Origin: Eutypella sp. D-1
Lineage: Eukaryota; Ascomycota; Sordariomycetes; Xylariales; Diatrypaceae
Length of the DNA: 64,000 nt
Assembly: GCA_023313575.1 (NCBI GenBank)
Contig: JAJTTP010000010.1
Span: 558,001 to 622,000, forward strand
Direction: 5' to 3'
The notes under the pieces were generated by a model, which made no database searches, was not told the DNA's origin, and saw nothing but the letters and a program-made list of their open reading frames with translations. Numbering within the stretch: position 1 is the stretch's first letter; each line of letters opens with the position of its first letter. A program made the position numbers and the translations under genes. Shown here in pieces: positions 1-10,946 of this stretch.

Positions 1-328
1 GTCGGCGGGCGGCGGGGAGGTCGCCGAGCTCGAGGCTTGCCTGGCCCAGGAGGCCGAGGGCCGCAAGCGCCTCGTCGCTCTCGTCATTGTTCTTGTCGCT
101 GTCGCCGCCGCCGCCTGTCGTTGCCCGCTCCAGCGCCCTCGTCGCCAGCGCCAGCGCCGCCTCCGCGTCTCCTTCTTGCAGCTGCGCCTCCGCCGCCCGC
201 ACCAGCAGGAGCGACGATACCTCGGGCTCGGTTGTCGTGGTCGCGGGGGCACTGCTCGCGGCGGCTCGCGACAGCGCCTCCGCCTTGGCGCGCTTCTTGG
301 ATTTCTTGTCTGGCCGCCTCGGGGCCAT
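1..328 (-). CDS. TPR-repeat protein, ACL4-like ribosomal-protein-L4 assembly chaperone (5' part only)
   Basis: The reverse strand is open from an ATG at 328 to the window edge, about 109 codons, so only the N-terminus is present. The protein starts MAPRRPDKKSKKRAKAEALS, a basic leader, followed by an acidic Thr/Glu stretch. Two helix-turn-helix segments of TPR type follow: one around residues 38-70 (VRAAEAQLQEGDAEAALALA) and the start of a second near residue 90 (LGLLGQASLELGDLPAARR). A basic leader followed by TPRs is the layout of fungal Acl4, the cytosolic/nuclear chaperone that holds ribosomal protein uL4 (Rpl4) before assembly. The TPR call is seen in the sequence; the Acl4 assignment is inference from layout, and any other short TPR protein is possible. 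Translations of the plus strand here are shadows of this GC-rich frame. Confidence 0.62.
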   Translation of the reverse strand, partial: MAPRRPDKKSKKRAKAEALSRAAASSAPATTTTEPEVSSLLLVRAAEAQLQEGDAEAALALATRALERATTGGGGDSDKNNDESDEALAALGLLGQASLELGDLPAARR

Positions 329-1497
329 CGTGTTCTTCTTTTTCTCTTTGCCCGACTAAACGGGAAAGCTAGCTGTATACCCACGTCTCTCTATTTTCTT
401 TTTCCTCTTTGGGATTTATGAGGGGTCGTCTTTTCAAGTTATAAGGGATTGATGGGTTGCGGGGTCGATAGGTAAAATTATTAGAAAGTTCGTGGGCCGC
501 AATGCTATGCTCGGCTGTACGCTCGGTTGGTGTTTGCGCTGCTATGCTACTCTTGCTGCTGCGATGCGATGCGATGCGATGCAATTCAATATAAATGACG
601 ATAAGTAGCAGCGATAAGTAAGTTCCGCCTGGGAAAAATTCTAATCGATAAGCGCTGATAAAGGAGAGGCAGGTGCCCAATTGCTTGACCAGGCTCCTTC
701 TAAACGGCTTGGCATTACCCACGGGGACGGAGGGGCTTTACTGTGGGCAGTTGACCCTTTTGGTAACTTGGTGGGGGATCAGGGGATGCAGCCAGCGGCT
801 ATATTACTGTAGTAGTACTTGTTAATGGTTGGAAGGCCCGAATGCATGGATAGAACCTGGAAGGTAGTATACTACAGATGTACATAAGTATGTCTAAAGG
901 TTATGCCACCGGTGCCGTACATACATCGGCAGCTAGTCCTGTTCCTGTCGTCTATCGTGATAATGCCCATGTAGTTATGTGCACCTGTGGATTTACTAAT
1001 TCAGGTCGGTACCACTGCTCCACCGTCAATATGCTTCAAGGGATAAAGAGACGATATCAGCAAAATATTTATTCATGCCTGCTGTTAGCTACACTTCATG
1101 AGGTGAACTGCCAACACATGCATTTAATCGTAAAACCGGACTTTCACTTTCTATCATCTCAAGGTTTCCCAACACTTCGTCTTATCCATTCCACATTAGC
1201 ATTATGACTAGGATGACTCGGAGGTCATCTAGTAGTATACAAGCATAATAATCTCTCGTTAACCACCCGAAATACAGAACCTCATGATTCGTAGAAGAGC
1301 GAGTGACCAAGCCGAGGCAAAATCTCTATGAGCAGGGGGCGAGCGACCGCTAGGATGGTATCATGGTGCCCCTCAACCTCTTCCGACCCCGGTGTCAAAT
1401 CCGAACCGCCCCAACGCCGTTTAATCATGTCATCATAGCTGTTTTCTATCCGTCGCATCGTGGGATATGAACCCGACTTCTGCGAGACACCGGACTT
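329..1497. other. Intergenic region, no gene recognised
   Basis: This gap lies between the divergently placed start of the TPR gene and the 3' end of the next reverse-strand gene. Frames of about 110 codons exist on both strands (878-1207 plus, 369-722 minus), but their products look random and have no domain signature. It holds a short GATGC-type repeat at 561-582. Nothing else could be supported. Confidence 0.6.
561..582. repeat. Short tandem repeat, 5-nt unit (GCGAT)n
   Basis: Four successive copies of the unit GCGAT lie in the upstream region of the TPR gene. It is a simple microsatellite with no sign of function. Confidence 0.8.
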
Positions 1498-2460
1498 TTA
1501 TTCCTGTACCTCGATTGACTGACGCGAATGTGGGCGCTCCATTGGGGTCAGCTCGGATCCTTGGCCGCTCTGGGCTCGCTTCCGGCCGGGAATGAATCTG
1601 GACATGTTCATCCCCATCCCCATTCCCTGAGGGTAAAGGTGCAAGTTGGCCGAGTCTTGCGCATCAGAAAACTTGGCGAAGAATCCCTTCTTCTTCGGCT
1701 GCTGCTGGCCCTGCTTCTGCTGTTCGTCATTTAGACCGACATCTTCGAAGCCCTCCTCGGGCGTCGGGGGCTCCCTGTCGAATAGAGGCCGATCGCGGAT
1801 TGATGACCTGGGCATGCGCGAGAACCGCGACGAGTCGAGACTATGCCGGGTGTATTCCGAAGAGGTAATCGGAGACTTGGCCGAGATGTCCTGGGATCGG
1901 AGTTCAGGTTATCGCAGCCCCTGCAATTTGGCTTGGAGATATGCTCAAGTAAGACTTACGAATGAACGTCGGTACGAGTCGAATGACTCGCGAGAGATTG
2001 TGAAATGCTCAATGTCGCCAATACTGCTGCGCGTGTCGATCGAAGATCGAGAAGCCGAAACGGGCTGCCTTGGCCAGAGACCCCTTTCGTCTGTTGGTGA
2101 TGGCTGTACCAGAATTGTAAGCGATTGGAATCACATTACTGAGTGAGGGTAATGGTAAGGGTTCATTCATACTGGTAGATAGACCCCGCTATCATTGACC
2201 ACTGCGAATTTCATTGCGTTAGTTTTCGCATCCAATTTGAGATGTTCGCCAGCGTTGCACGTACCACTCATCTTGTAATCGCCGTTATCGCGGCTCTTCG
2301 AAGTGCGGATACTCAGCACGGACGACGCTCGGGAGCCCATGGTCTCTACTCTCTCAAAACCTGGATTGGATACTTTCGGGACTGCCAGGCCAGGACGCTC
2401 ATTTTCGTCGCTGACCTCGGGGGCATTGGGTCGCCTTGTAAATGGAATTCGGATCGGCAT
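1498..2460 (-). CDS. Conserved fungal low-complexity protein, function unknown (4 exons)
   Basis: Exons 2460-2265, 2201-2173, 2103-1960 and 1890-1498 join in phase to give 253 residues. I checked the phases: a 62-nt intron restores KMSVVNDSGVYLP, the third exon adds PSPTDERGLWPRQP followed by a Ser/Arg-rich stretch, and the last exon begins DISAKSP. The protein opens MPIRIPFTRRP. It is rich in Ser, Arg, Pro and Gln, carries a VNDSGVYLPPSP segment, a Ser-Tyr-Arg-Arg segment and a Gln-rich linker (around residue 165), and ends near GRKRAQSGQGSEL. There are no membrane segments and no enzyme motif; the many S/T-P and R-x-x-S sites suggest a phosphorylated, disordered protein. I recognise the N-terminal MPIRIPF and the VNDSGVYLP core as a pattern conserved among filamentous ascomycetes, but know of no function. 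The third intron has two candidate acceptors; the downstream one at 1891 keeps the frame open. Confidence 0.72.
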
Positions 2461-5302
2461 TTTCGGGTTGTGCGGCGCAAAGTCCGGATAGATAGGTATC
2501 TCAGGATAGTTTAAGAGGCTTGAAATCGGGGGATAACCTTGGAAGATACCCCAAGAAAGCCCAAGGTAGACGATGTCCGGTGGTAGATAATATGACGCTA
2601 AGTTAGTGTCACGAGGACGATAACTGAACTATATGTACCGAGGTAGGATTGTTCTTCGTTGGGAATTACTGTATCTAGATTCTAGAGTAATTGCTATCGC
2701 AGGGTAAAGAAAAGTAGACAAAAGTGTGCAAAATAAAGTAGGTGCTTTTTTTCGTGCAGGGAGGAGGGTCGGCGCAGATATAATTAAAGGTTGAAGAGTT
2801 CAGAGTTCGCTCTACGTAAGAAATGGATGGCAACTTTGGTTTGGGTTGGACGGGAATATGGGATTTCGAGCTTTGAGTGGTCTTAATTGGGTTAATAAAT
2901 GGAATTGATTGGTTTGTCATGCAACCCTCCAACTTGGAAATGTCCCCCCCCAGCACCCCCAAGATTTGGGAAGGGGACCCGGACAAATTGAGGGCGGCAT
3001 TCATTGAATCCTTGGTGGCAGGGCCGGCAAGGCCAGCCAGTCCGCAGCAGCCAGCACACGCAGATCTACAAATTGCCGCACATTTTTAAGACCTTGTAAC
3101 CCACATTCTGACATGGTAAAAGCGACGACACCTTAACCGGCAAGTATTATACCCGATTAGGACAACACCCAGCGCCCACCCTCCTTGACCCTCCAGTACC
3201 CTCTAGCAATCTTGTGCCTATTAAAAGGAAGTAGGTGGGGTCCGGGTGCCTTGGAACTTCGGGCGAATCGGGATTCGGACGTTAAAAGTTACTTAAATCG
3301 GGTGGGGTCGCGTGGTATTGCACGAGATGCTTCCATTTTCCCATCTCTATCGTGCCATCGATCTTTCCGTTTGAGGAATTATCAGAATTTTTTTAGGATT
3401 TTCAAATAAGTTCTTCCCTTTCGCTTTTTGGAATCGATAACCATCCGATAGATACCAATTTGGAATATGGCGGGGCTGTTGGCTATCGTCTATGTGGGTG
3501 CGGGAATTTGATATACATCGCATGCATCCATAACATACATGTACATACATCATGATACATCTATGGAACACTTCTAATATCGCGGACCTGCATTTGCGAC
3601 CGCACCATCCCGTATTATCCAGGTTGCCAGGGGAGGAGGTACTTTGTAGGTTAGTTTCGGTCCTAGCGGTCAGCCAATCCCCGACCGCTCTCTTCTGCAT
3701 CCTCCATCACTACAATGCTGGCCGACAAAAGTTGGAGAGTTCGAGGGCTGAAAATCTGCCACTTGTAGACCTGAGCAGGGCTCTAGGGCTGCTAGCTACC
3801 CACCTGCAGTTAGGTACCTACGTACCTTCGGTATGATTGTATACCCCGGCCGTAAACCGCATCGCCGTGCCGTCCGTCACTTCCACTTCCGACTACCCGA
3901 GCTGGCATCATCGAGCGGCCCCAGACCTTGGCATTGGTGAGGTCATAACGACGACTGTATTCAACTTAGGCTTCTCAAACCTTCCTAATCTAGACAATTT
4001 CTAGATTTTAGACTACTCTGGCTATTTGGCACTGGAACGAGCCCGATCTGAAGCAAAGTTTGATCTTGCAGTATGTCCATGGTAGGCTTGTAAGTAGTGT
4101 CTGTGACTAATTACTAACTGCCTTGGGACGGGAGCTTCCAACTGGACGGGCACCTGAGCTATTGAGCGGGCTTACGGGTTTCACGATGAATTTCCCGGGA
4201 CTTCGGTTTGGCCCCGTGTAAGTCTCGATAATTACATAATTTGTACAAATGGCTCTGCCAGCTATGGAGTCGACCTTTCAACTTCTTACTTAAGAAGCAA
4301 TAGTCAGGTCATAGATATATAGCATGTACCCCATGCTTTCGCATGCGTCTGCACCAACCAATGCGGCCAACCGTTACTTGTACTATAAATAATATTTGTC
4401 AAACAGTTTACGGGTTGCAGCCAATAAAGTCTTTAGATCACATCTGAGGGGCTGTCAGACGGCGAGGCGATGCAACATTTGGTTGCTTCAACGAGAATAC
4501 GTGTTAAGGGGCCAGGCTGCCAGGCCACCAAGGGATATGATAGACAACGTCGACTTTCTGAGACAGGAAGACACTGCATAAACACCTCTGAATGCTGAAT
4601 GCCGACCACGGACACTGAAAGAAAGCTGCGCCGTCTTTCCCCTTGATCCGCATGTAATCTGCCTCTCAGCTCAGTTTGCGACGCACTGCCACATCGGATC
4701 CCGGAGGGGATCGGCACGCCAAGTGAGGACCCGACCCATCCCGCCCGGCGGTCTGCTTGTTCAGCTAGACCTCGGGAAACTGGGCGTCCCCTCATACGCA
4801 GCACTCGCAGCCTCCCTATGCCTTGCATCACGCCTTACACACATGCCTCTAACACAACGATATCGGATGGAATCATAGTCTTGGCTTCTGTAGAACAGCC
4901 CCAGTGTGGAAACTACAAATTAATTATATCTGCGACCACCCACTCCTCGAGCTTATTATGATATGTCTTGACTGCCGTTCCCGTCTATAAAGACGATCGC
5001 AAGACTCAGCTACCCACAGCCACCTGGCTATAACGTCATTGTTGGCGATGACGCTACAATTCTTACTACTATTCAAATATTCCGATCAGAAAACTGTCGC
5101 AGAGTTCTCCGCGGACCCGCAGCCGCTGACCACAGATCTTACTCAGCGCTCAGCCAACGACTAATTCCTACACTAGTATGAGAGTCCGTTGCACGCTGAA
5201 GATGGCGAAGGCATTCACGTAGGTTAACTGTGCACGTCACGAAGAACATGACCTGTCCGACCAGCTCTAGAGTTGAATAATTGAAGGAACTACCGCTACC
5301 GC
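2461..5302. other. Intergenic region of 2.8 kb, no gene recognised
   Basis: Short open frames of up to about 130 codons (for example 4433-4831 minus and 3347-3700 minus) have no recognisable motif and no consistent exon structure. Local composition is mixed, with AT-rich stretches near 3340-3420 and 4300-4400. No tRNA or other RNA gene was found by eye. A lineage-specific or non-coding transcript cannot be excluded. Confidence 0.5.
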
Positions 5303-6157
5303 TTAATTGAAAACGACGGTCTTGTGACCGTTTAGGAACACCCTATTCTCGCTCCACCACTTGACGGCTGCCGCCAGGACCTGGCTTTCCACATTGCTGC
5401 CTTCCTCGACCAGCTCCTTGGCGCTCATGCTGTGGTCGACGCGGGCAACGCGCTGCTCGATGATGGGGCCTTCGTCGAGGTCGGCCGTGACGAAGTGGGC
5501 GGTGGCGCCAATGATCTTGACACCACGGTCGAAAGCCTGGTGATAGGGCTTGGCGCCCTTGAAGGAAGGCAGAAAAGAGTGGTGGATGTTGATGATCTTG
5601 CCGCTCATGGCTTCGCACAGCCCGGGGCTGAGGACCTGCATGTACCGCGCTAGGACGACGAGGTCGATGTCGTGCCGCCGAATCAGCTCTAGGATCTGCT
5701 GCTCCTGCTGCAGCTTCGTGTCCTTAGTCACGGGCAGGTGGTGGAACTCGATTCCGTAGCTCTCGGCGAGCGGACGGAAGTCCGGGTGGTTGGAAACGAT
5801 GAGCGGCACCTCGATGCCGAGCTGGTTTGCCTTGGTGCGGAACAGCAGGTCGTTGAGGCAGTGCCCGATCTTCGACACCATGATCAGCACCCGTGGGCGC
5901 CGCGCTGCGGGCCGGATGTCGTGCTGGTCCATCTGTAGCTCCGCCGCCAGCTCACTCATCGGCGCCTCCAGGTTCGCCGTCGACTCTGCGTGTCCGAAGT
6001 GCACCCGCATGAAGAACTTATTCGACGTCGGGTCCGAGAACTGCTGCAGATCTAGGATATTGAGACCCTGGCTCGCCAGCAGGCCCGTTACTGCGTGCAC
6101 GATGCCTGGCTTGTCCGGGCAGGACAAGGTGAGGATATGATCGTTCCCGGACAACAT
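5303..6157 (-). CDS. purU: Formyltetrahydrofolate deformylase
   Basis: A single-exon gene of 284 residues, close to the bacterial PurU length of about 280. It hydrolyses 10-formyl-THF to formate and THF, balancing one-carbon pools. The N-terminal ACT domain (about residues 6-85) contains LSCPDKPGIVHAVTGLLA. The C-terminal formyltransferase-fold domain (about 88-280) carries the catalytic set Asn190, His192 and Asp228, with the same spacing as Asn106/His108/Asp144 of GAR transformylase. It also has the PurU-type stretch INIHHSFLPSFKGAKPYHQA. The start at 6157 is the first ATG before the ACT domain; just upstream lie a T-run (6160-6170) and an 18-nt A-run (6236-6253), fitting a promoter/leader. 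No intron, no targeting signal, so probably cytosolic. PurU is common in bacteria and patchy in fungi, so an old transfer is possible, but base use looks native. Confidence 0.93.
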   Translation of the reverse strand: MLSGNDHILTLSCPDKPGIVHAVTGLLASQGLNILDLQQFSDPTSNKFFMRVHFGHAESTANLEAPMSELAAELQMDQHDIRPAARRPRVLIMVSKIGHCLNDLLFRTKANQLGIEVPLIVSNHPDFRPLAESYGIEFHHLPVTKDTKLQQEQQILELIRRHDIDLVVLARYMQVLSPGLCEAMSGKIINIHHSFLPSFKGAKPYHQAFDRGVKIIGATAHFVTADLDEGPIIEQRVARVDHSMSAKELVEEGSNVESQVLAAAVKWWSENRVFLNGHKTVVFN

Positions 6158-9035
6158 GGTTTTTTTTTTTCTTGTTGTCTTATCCCCTGGTGTCTTCTGC
6201 TGCGGTCTCCTTTTTCGGATTTTGGTTTTCCAATTAAAAAAAAAAAAAAAAAACCGAGATGGAGTGTGAGGGATAGAAATGCTAAGTAGTCCCTTCCTAA
6301 ACTTCTTTTTACTAAGGTGAGACTGTTTACAATATTGTCAATCCCAAGGAGCGCCTGCCTCCGATGACTGAACGGAAGATTTCTGCTTCGGACCAAAATC
6401 GGCCCCATATATTATAGTATACGCGCTACATACATAAACTCGATTGAGTATGCACACAACGGGGGCTTAAATCTTACCCTTCACCCCCCTTTCTCCTATC
6501 CCTGCTATTGGCGAGCTAGTGAAAGTGAGTCAACTTGTCTACGAACCTTTGTTCACTTTGGAACCTTATCACCCAAACTTCTTATCTCTGTAGCCAAGTC
6601 TGAGAGGTTCGTTATTCACTCAAAAGCTACCGAAGGTTTATGCAGGCTTCAAGTCTTTTTTTTATTTTAATTCAGGGGCTGGTATGTACGAGCGCTACAA
6701 CAATGTGATAGTCTTAATTTTGCTACGACTGCGTTTCCGACGTGGTGGCTATTGTCGAGAAGTTCGGTCCTTATTACGAATCTATTCAGTTCCAGGTCGT
6801 AGATATCAGGTCAGAAGTACCTGTCGTAGTCCCTGCTCACATGAAGAGAGTAACGGTTCGAGTAGAAAAGGAAAAACCTAATTGACCGAGCCTGTCTTTA
6901 CCCCCAAGGTCCTCAGACTTGAGAAAACTCTCCTCTGAGCTGACACTGTGTACCATGGAAACGAAGACTGTTTTTTACTTTACGATTTAGAAAGAATGTG
7001 AAGGCAATCTTTAATGGACAGGGCTTCCGATTCTGGGCGATGGCAGGCTTCCTGTGGTGCAAGAAAGTTGACCAGGAATGTTGTCCTCATGAGAATAACC
7101 CTTATACGTGCAGAAGGTTCAGTGATAACCTAGAAGATGGGCTTCGGCTTGAGTTCGATCTCATGTAACAGACCTTGTTTCTCTCAGTATCTCTTCTTTC
7201 GCCTCCTATACCTCTTAAGTCTCTTTAAAATTCCTCCAGGAAAAGCATATTTCATCGTGAAAGTGTAAAGACAAAAGAGTTGGCTGCGGACTCATCCATC
7301 GCGCTTCCTCTTATACACTGCCGCTAACTTCACGTACCAACTCGCCAACAGCAGTTTCGAGAGCTAAGAAGCCTTCGTTCGATATTGGGGGTGAGCCGAC
7401 ACCAACCCTCTGCTTCAGCCCAATATTCACCGGTGTCGACAGCTCTGCACGATGTGTCAAGTCACATATTTCCTCTGCGAAGAGCACGAGCTCGAGGTCC
7501 ACGCAATCAAAATCAGCCAATGCGATGGCGCGATACTCAATGAAGACCTTTTCAACAGGTTCATCTTTGTCTCTGACTATAAATTTTACTTGACGAAGCC
7601 CATCGGATGTAACGACCTTAGATTTGACCCCAAGCCGCAGCTCTTGGAGGCATGCCCTCAGTGGCTGGCTGGACTATCATCATCATACCCCATTGAATAG
7701 GTTCACGGTGAGGTAATGAACAACCAGATACGGACGTGGAGTACGAGAAGAGTTTGTGGGTGTCGGGGCGTTATTTGGCGACCATTCCATCCCAACCCTG
7801 GTCACCATTATCTGTTGCCAATGCAAGCGCAATAGTTATAATAGTTAACCAGAGATGTGTTGTGCCTGAATAGATGTTTGGCCTTATTCTTGAAGTTTGT
7901 ACCTGACTAGTTGTAAACTTCGGGACTATGAAACGTCAAGGTAAATCTCGATACTGAAGAGACGAGTAATAGATATACACAGTTTGAGACCTATGCCTAG
8001 CATACCCTAGTGCTCGTAAGTTCTTTCGTAGAGCACTGCGTGCACACTTAGGGCAGACTCGCCGACCCTTTCGGAGTGAACTGCTTCTTCGCACCATGTC
8101 TTATTTCCATCGTGTCAGTATGTTGAGTCTCGCTGTTGGAACCTTTTCATCCCGTATGAACGGAGCACTGTTCATGTGCAGCCAAGGAGGTAGTTATAAC
8201 ATATTGAAACCAGTACCATGATGGCCGTATAGACTAATACAGCAAGTGCACCCACCTTTGTGGTCCAGGGTGGCATTGCCGACAGGCCTTTCCACGTAGG
8301 CGCTCCGACTGTCTAAAATTGAAAAGGACACAAGAACTCGCTTCGAGATGCTTGCAGCGGCACCTCCACGGCTTCGACTATACCCCTTCGTGTCTTTGTC
8401 ACTGCCTCTATAAGAAAGATCGTCGGTTGGAATCAGAGGTAGCTGAAAGAGGCGTGTTGGAAAAGAAGGGACAGTATGCCGGTATGGTATACCTTAGTCC
8501 GCAAGGAGTCAACCAAAATGGAGCACGGCATTTACGGAGCTACACGGGGCTTGACGGGGCTGCTTCCGGCTCCGAGCAGGCTATGCATGATGTATCGCGA
8601 TGGGCACTTGGACATACAACGGCGTTAGCTGCCTTATCTCCATCGCTATCAATGATAGGATGGGGATTTGAGGGGTAAAGGGATATTATTGTTCTATGAT
8701 TCGTACTCAACGCTATGGTAACCCGGATCACGCTTACTGCATAGATACGATGGTCCATAATTGCAATTACTAATGTATCATCCTGGTCTCGATATCCACA
8801 GGGTAGCTGTAGCTTAGGTATGGTTCTTTACCCCCTATCAACCGGAGCTTCGCTGGTTACCTAAGTAATTATAAGATACCTATCTTCCTGTCACTTCGTA
8901 CATAGCTTCTTTCCTATATTTGAAGAGGAAAAAAAAGCAATTCTTGTCCGGCTTCTTGAGACATATCGACGGAGAGTCTTAATTCGCCCGGTTGCTTGAT
9001 CACTGAACAATTCATCTAAGACGAGACCAGGAACT
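6158..9035. other. Intergenic region of 2.9 kb, no gene recognised
   Basis: This is the shared upstream region of the divergent purU and epimerase genes. An 18-nt A-run lies at 6236-6253. The frames at 7452-7700 plus (82 codons, opening MCQVTYFLCEEHELEVHA) and 8319-8678 plus (119 codons) lack recognisable domains. The first has a plausible ATG context but no other support. Confidence 0.5.
6236..6253. repeat. Homopolymer A tract (18 nt) upstream of purU
   Basis: An uninterrupted run of 18 A lies 79 bp upstream of the purU start, and a T-run lies closer at 6160-6170. On the coding strand these are a poly-T and a poly-A tract, the type of nucleosome-excluding sequence often seen in fungal promoters. 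A promoter role is inferred only. Confidence 0.5.
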
Positions 9036-10400
9036 ATGTCTAGCTTGAAAGTGCTCCTTACAGGTGCGACAGGTTATATGTGAGCCATTGATTTCCGGCG
9101 CCCTCCCGGGGCGACGCGCGATTAACTCCTTGGCTCTTAGCTAACAACTCGTCGCTAGTGGAGGTTCTGTTCTGACGAGTCTCCTGGGCTCCAAAAGTCC
9201 TTCCCTAAGTAGCATCAGCATCTCCGTGCTTGTCAGGGGCAAAGAGAGGGCACGGGTGCTTACCCAGACCAAGAAGGGTCTCCACGTTGAGCTTCATGAG
9301 GACTTTGACCAGACGGACCTCCTTGAGAACTTAGCCAGCAACTACGATAGTGAGCGGTTATGTGACAAGTCCTGTGGAAGACCGGCGGCTGACTTTTCCC
9401 GATCAGTTGCAATCCAGTGCACGCACGGAACACATGCCGCATCTGCGGCCTCCCTCATCCGAGGCCTGGGGAAGCGAAAGGAGAGTACAGGCGCCCAGAC
9501 TTACTACATCCACGTAAGTAAAGATCTAGGGAAGATACGCAGGCCAGCTGACCTCGATAGCTTTCCGGAGCTTCGAACGTAGGCGATCAACCCGTGAGCG
9601 GGAAGCTGCGCATATCGCACGTGTTCTCGGATAAGGAGAACATCCATGCGTACGAGCGGTGGCGCCAATCAATGAATGCCTATCAACAGCGGACGAATGA
9701 CGCGAACGTACTGAAGGAGGGTCTCACCGCGGGCGTGAGGACAATTATCGTGATGCCACCGATGGTCTATGGCACAGGCACAGGTCTCTTCAACCGAGTC
9801 TCGATACAGACCCCAATGTTGTTTAGTGTCGCGCTCCGCCGCGGCCGAGCTATCAGAATTGGCGACTGCCACAGCACCATTACGTATATCCATGTCGAAG
9901 ACCTTGCGGACTTCTACGAGATGCTTCTGCAGCGTATCGTAGATGGCGAGCACGTCCCGCACGACGAGAAGGGCATCCTCTTCGCTGACAGCGGCGAGTT
10001 CTCCTGGCCAGAGCTCTACGAGTCCGTCGCTAGAGTACTGAAGAAGAGAGGTAGACTGGACACCGCGGAGCTTGACATCTTGACTTTGAAGGAAGCGGCT
10101 GCAGAGTTAGGGGCTGAGACTGAGAGCAACGTCGAAGCTGGGTTTGCATCGAAGTAAGCGTTCCCGACAATCCCATTTCTTTTTCCTCTTTAGCTGCGGA
10201 TGAATTATAAAGATATTCCGAACTGACAACTTCTCAGCGTGAGAATTAGGGCAGACGTCGCCCGGGAATGGGGTTGGCAGCCTAAGAAGACTCAGGAGGA
10301 CTTTGCGAAGTCATTTGATGAAGAAGCAGATGCGATACTGGAAGCTCTTGACGGGAATCCCGACAGCATAAGCTACTTGAAGCATATGCCGAAGAAATAA
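9036..10400 (+). CDS. NAD(P)-dependent epimerase/dehydratase-family protein (5 exons)
   Basis: Exons 9036-9079, 9159-9349, 9407-9513, 9561-10153 and 10238-10400 join in phase to 365 residues. The first intron splits the Rossmann motif: exon 1 ends LLTGATGYI and exon 2 starts GGSVL, giving the extended-SDR nucleotide-binding signature TGATGYIGG (residues 9-17). After the third intron the exon starts LSGASNVGDQPVSG, the usual strand after the active-site Ser in this subfamily. The C-terminus VREWGWQPKKTQEDFAKSF-type segment (VAREWGWQP near residue 320) is typical of fungal NAD-binding proteins of the epimerase/NmrA-like group. Substrate is not readable from the sequence. The fourth intron (10154-10237) restores the C-terminus; without it the frame stops at 10157. 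It faces purU across 2.9 kb, and I see no operon-like partner. Splice sites are inferred from phase and family continuity. Confidence 0.78.
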
Positions 10401-10946
10401 GGCAAGTAGTGAGTACTGGACTGGATGAATTCTTCTACGCCAAAAGAAAAATAAGAAAGAAAATACATCAAGGCTTGCAAGTAATGAAACGATAGCGGAA
10501 TACAAACCATATACGACCAGACACTTAATACCTCGGTGTTTGACTTGCCCCAAAGACCTAGCTATCTGACACGATTGGGATGCGGTGCGTATGGTTACCA
10601 AACAAATTGCATTCGACTTGGCTAGGTGTATCATGCCGCCAACCGTTGACAGGCTTTTTTCTGCTTGACTATCCACACCCAATTCATGCCATAGGATTAG
10701 GAGTAGTGATGATCACTATCTTTTGTTCGTTTGGACAGTGGTGAATAATAGGAATGCAATGACTCCCCTGAAAAGAGACATGGGGAGGGCGGGCTTGTAG
10801 CTGAAACGAGAATATTTAGCTTATATCTAATGCAACGTTTCTATCAAATCCCAACTTTTGGGCCATGAATGGGGATTTACGTTCCGTGAAGCTTGTTCCC
10901 ATATAATTGCTTGGCAAGTATCCATTACTGCGTATGATGCTTAACA
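10401..10946. other. Convergent intergenic region
   Basis: This gap lies between the 3' ends of the epimerase-like gene and the reverse-strand P-loop gene. It is AT-rich and should hold both polyadenylation sites. A 123-codon reverse frame at 10311-10682 overlaps the last exon of the epimerase-like gene and shows no domain. Confidence 0.6.

Noticed and set aside
1646..2146. A 166-codon plus frame opposite the four-exon gene
   Set aside because: Antisense shadow; the reverse strand has phase-consistent exons and stereotyped segments.
8319..8678. A 119-codon plus frame
   Set aside because: No recognisable motif, weak start context, and an equally long antisense frame.
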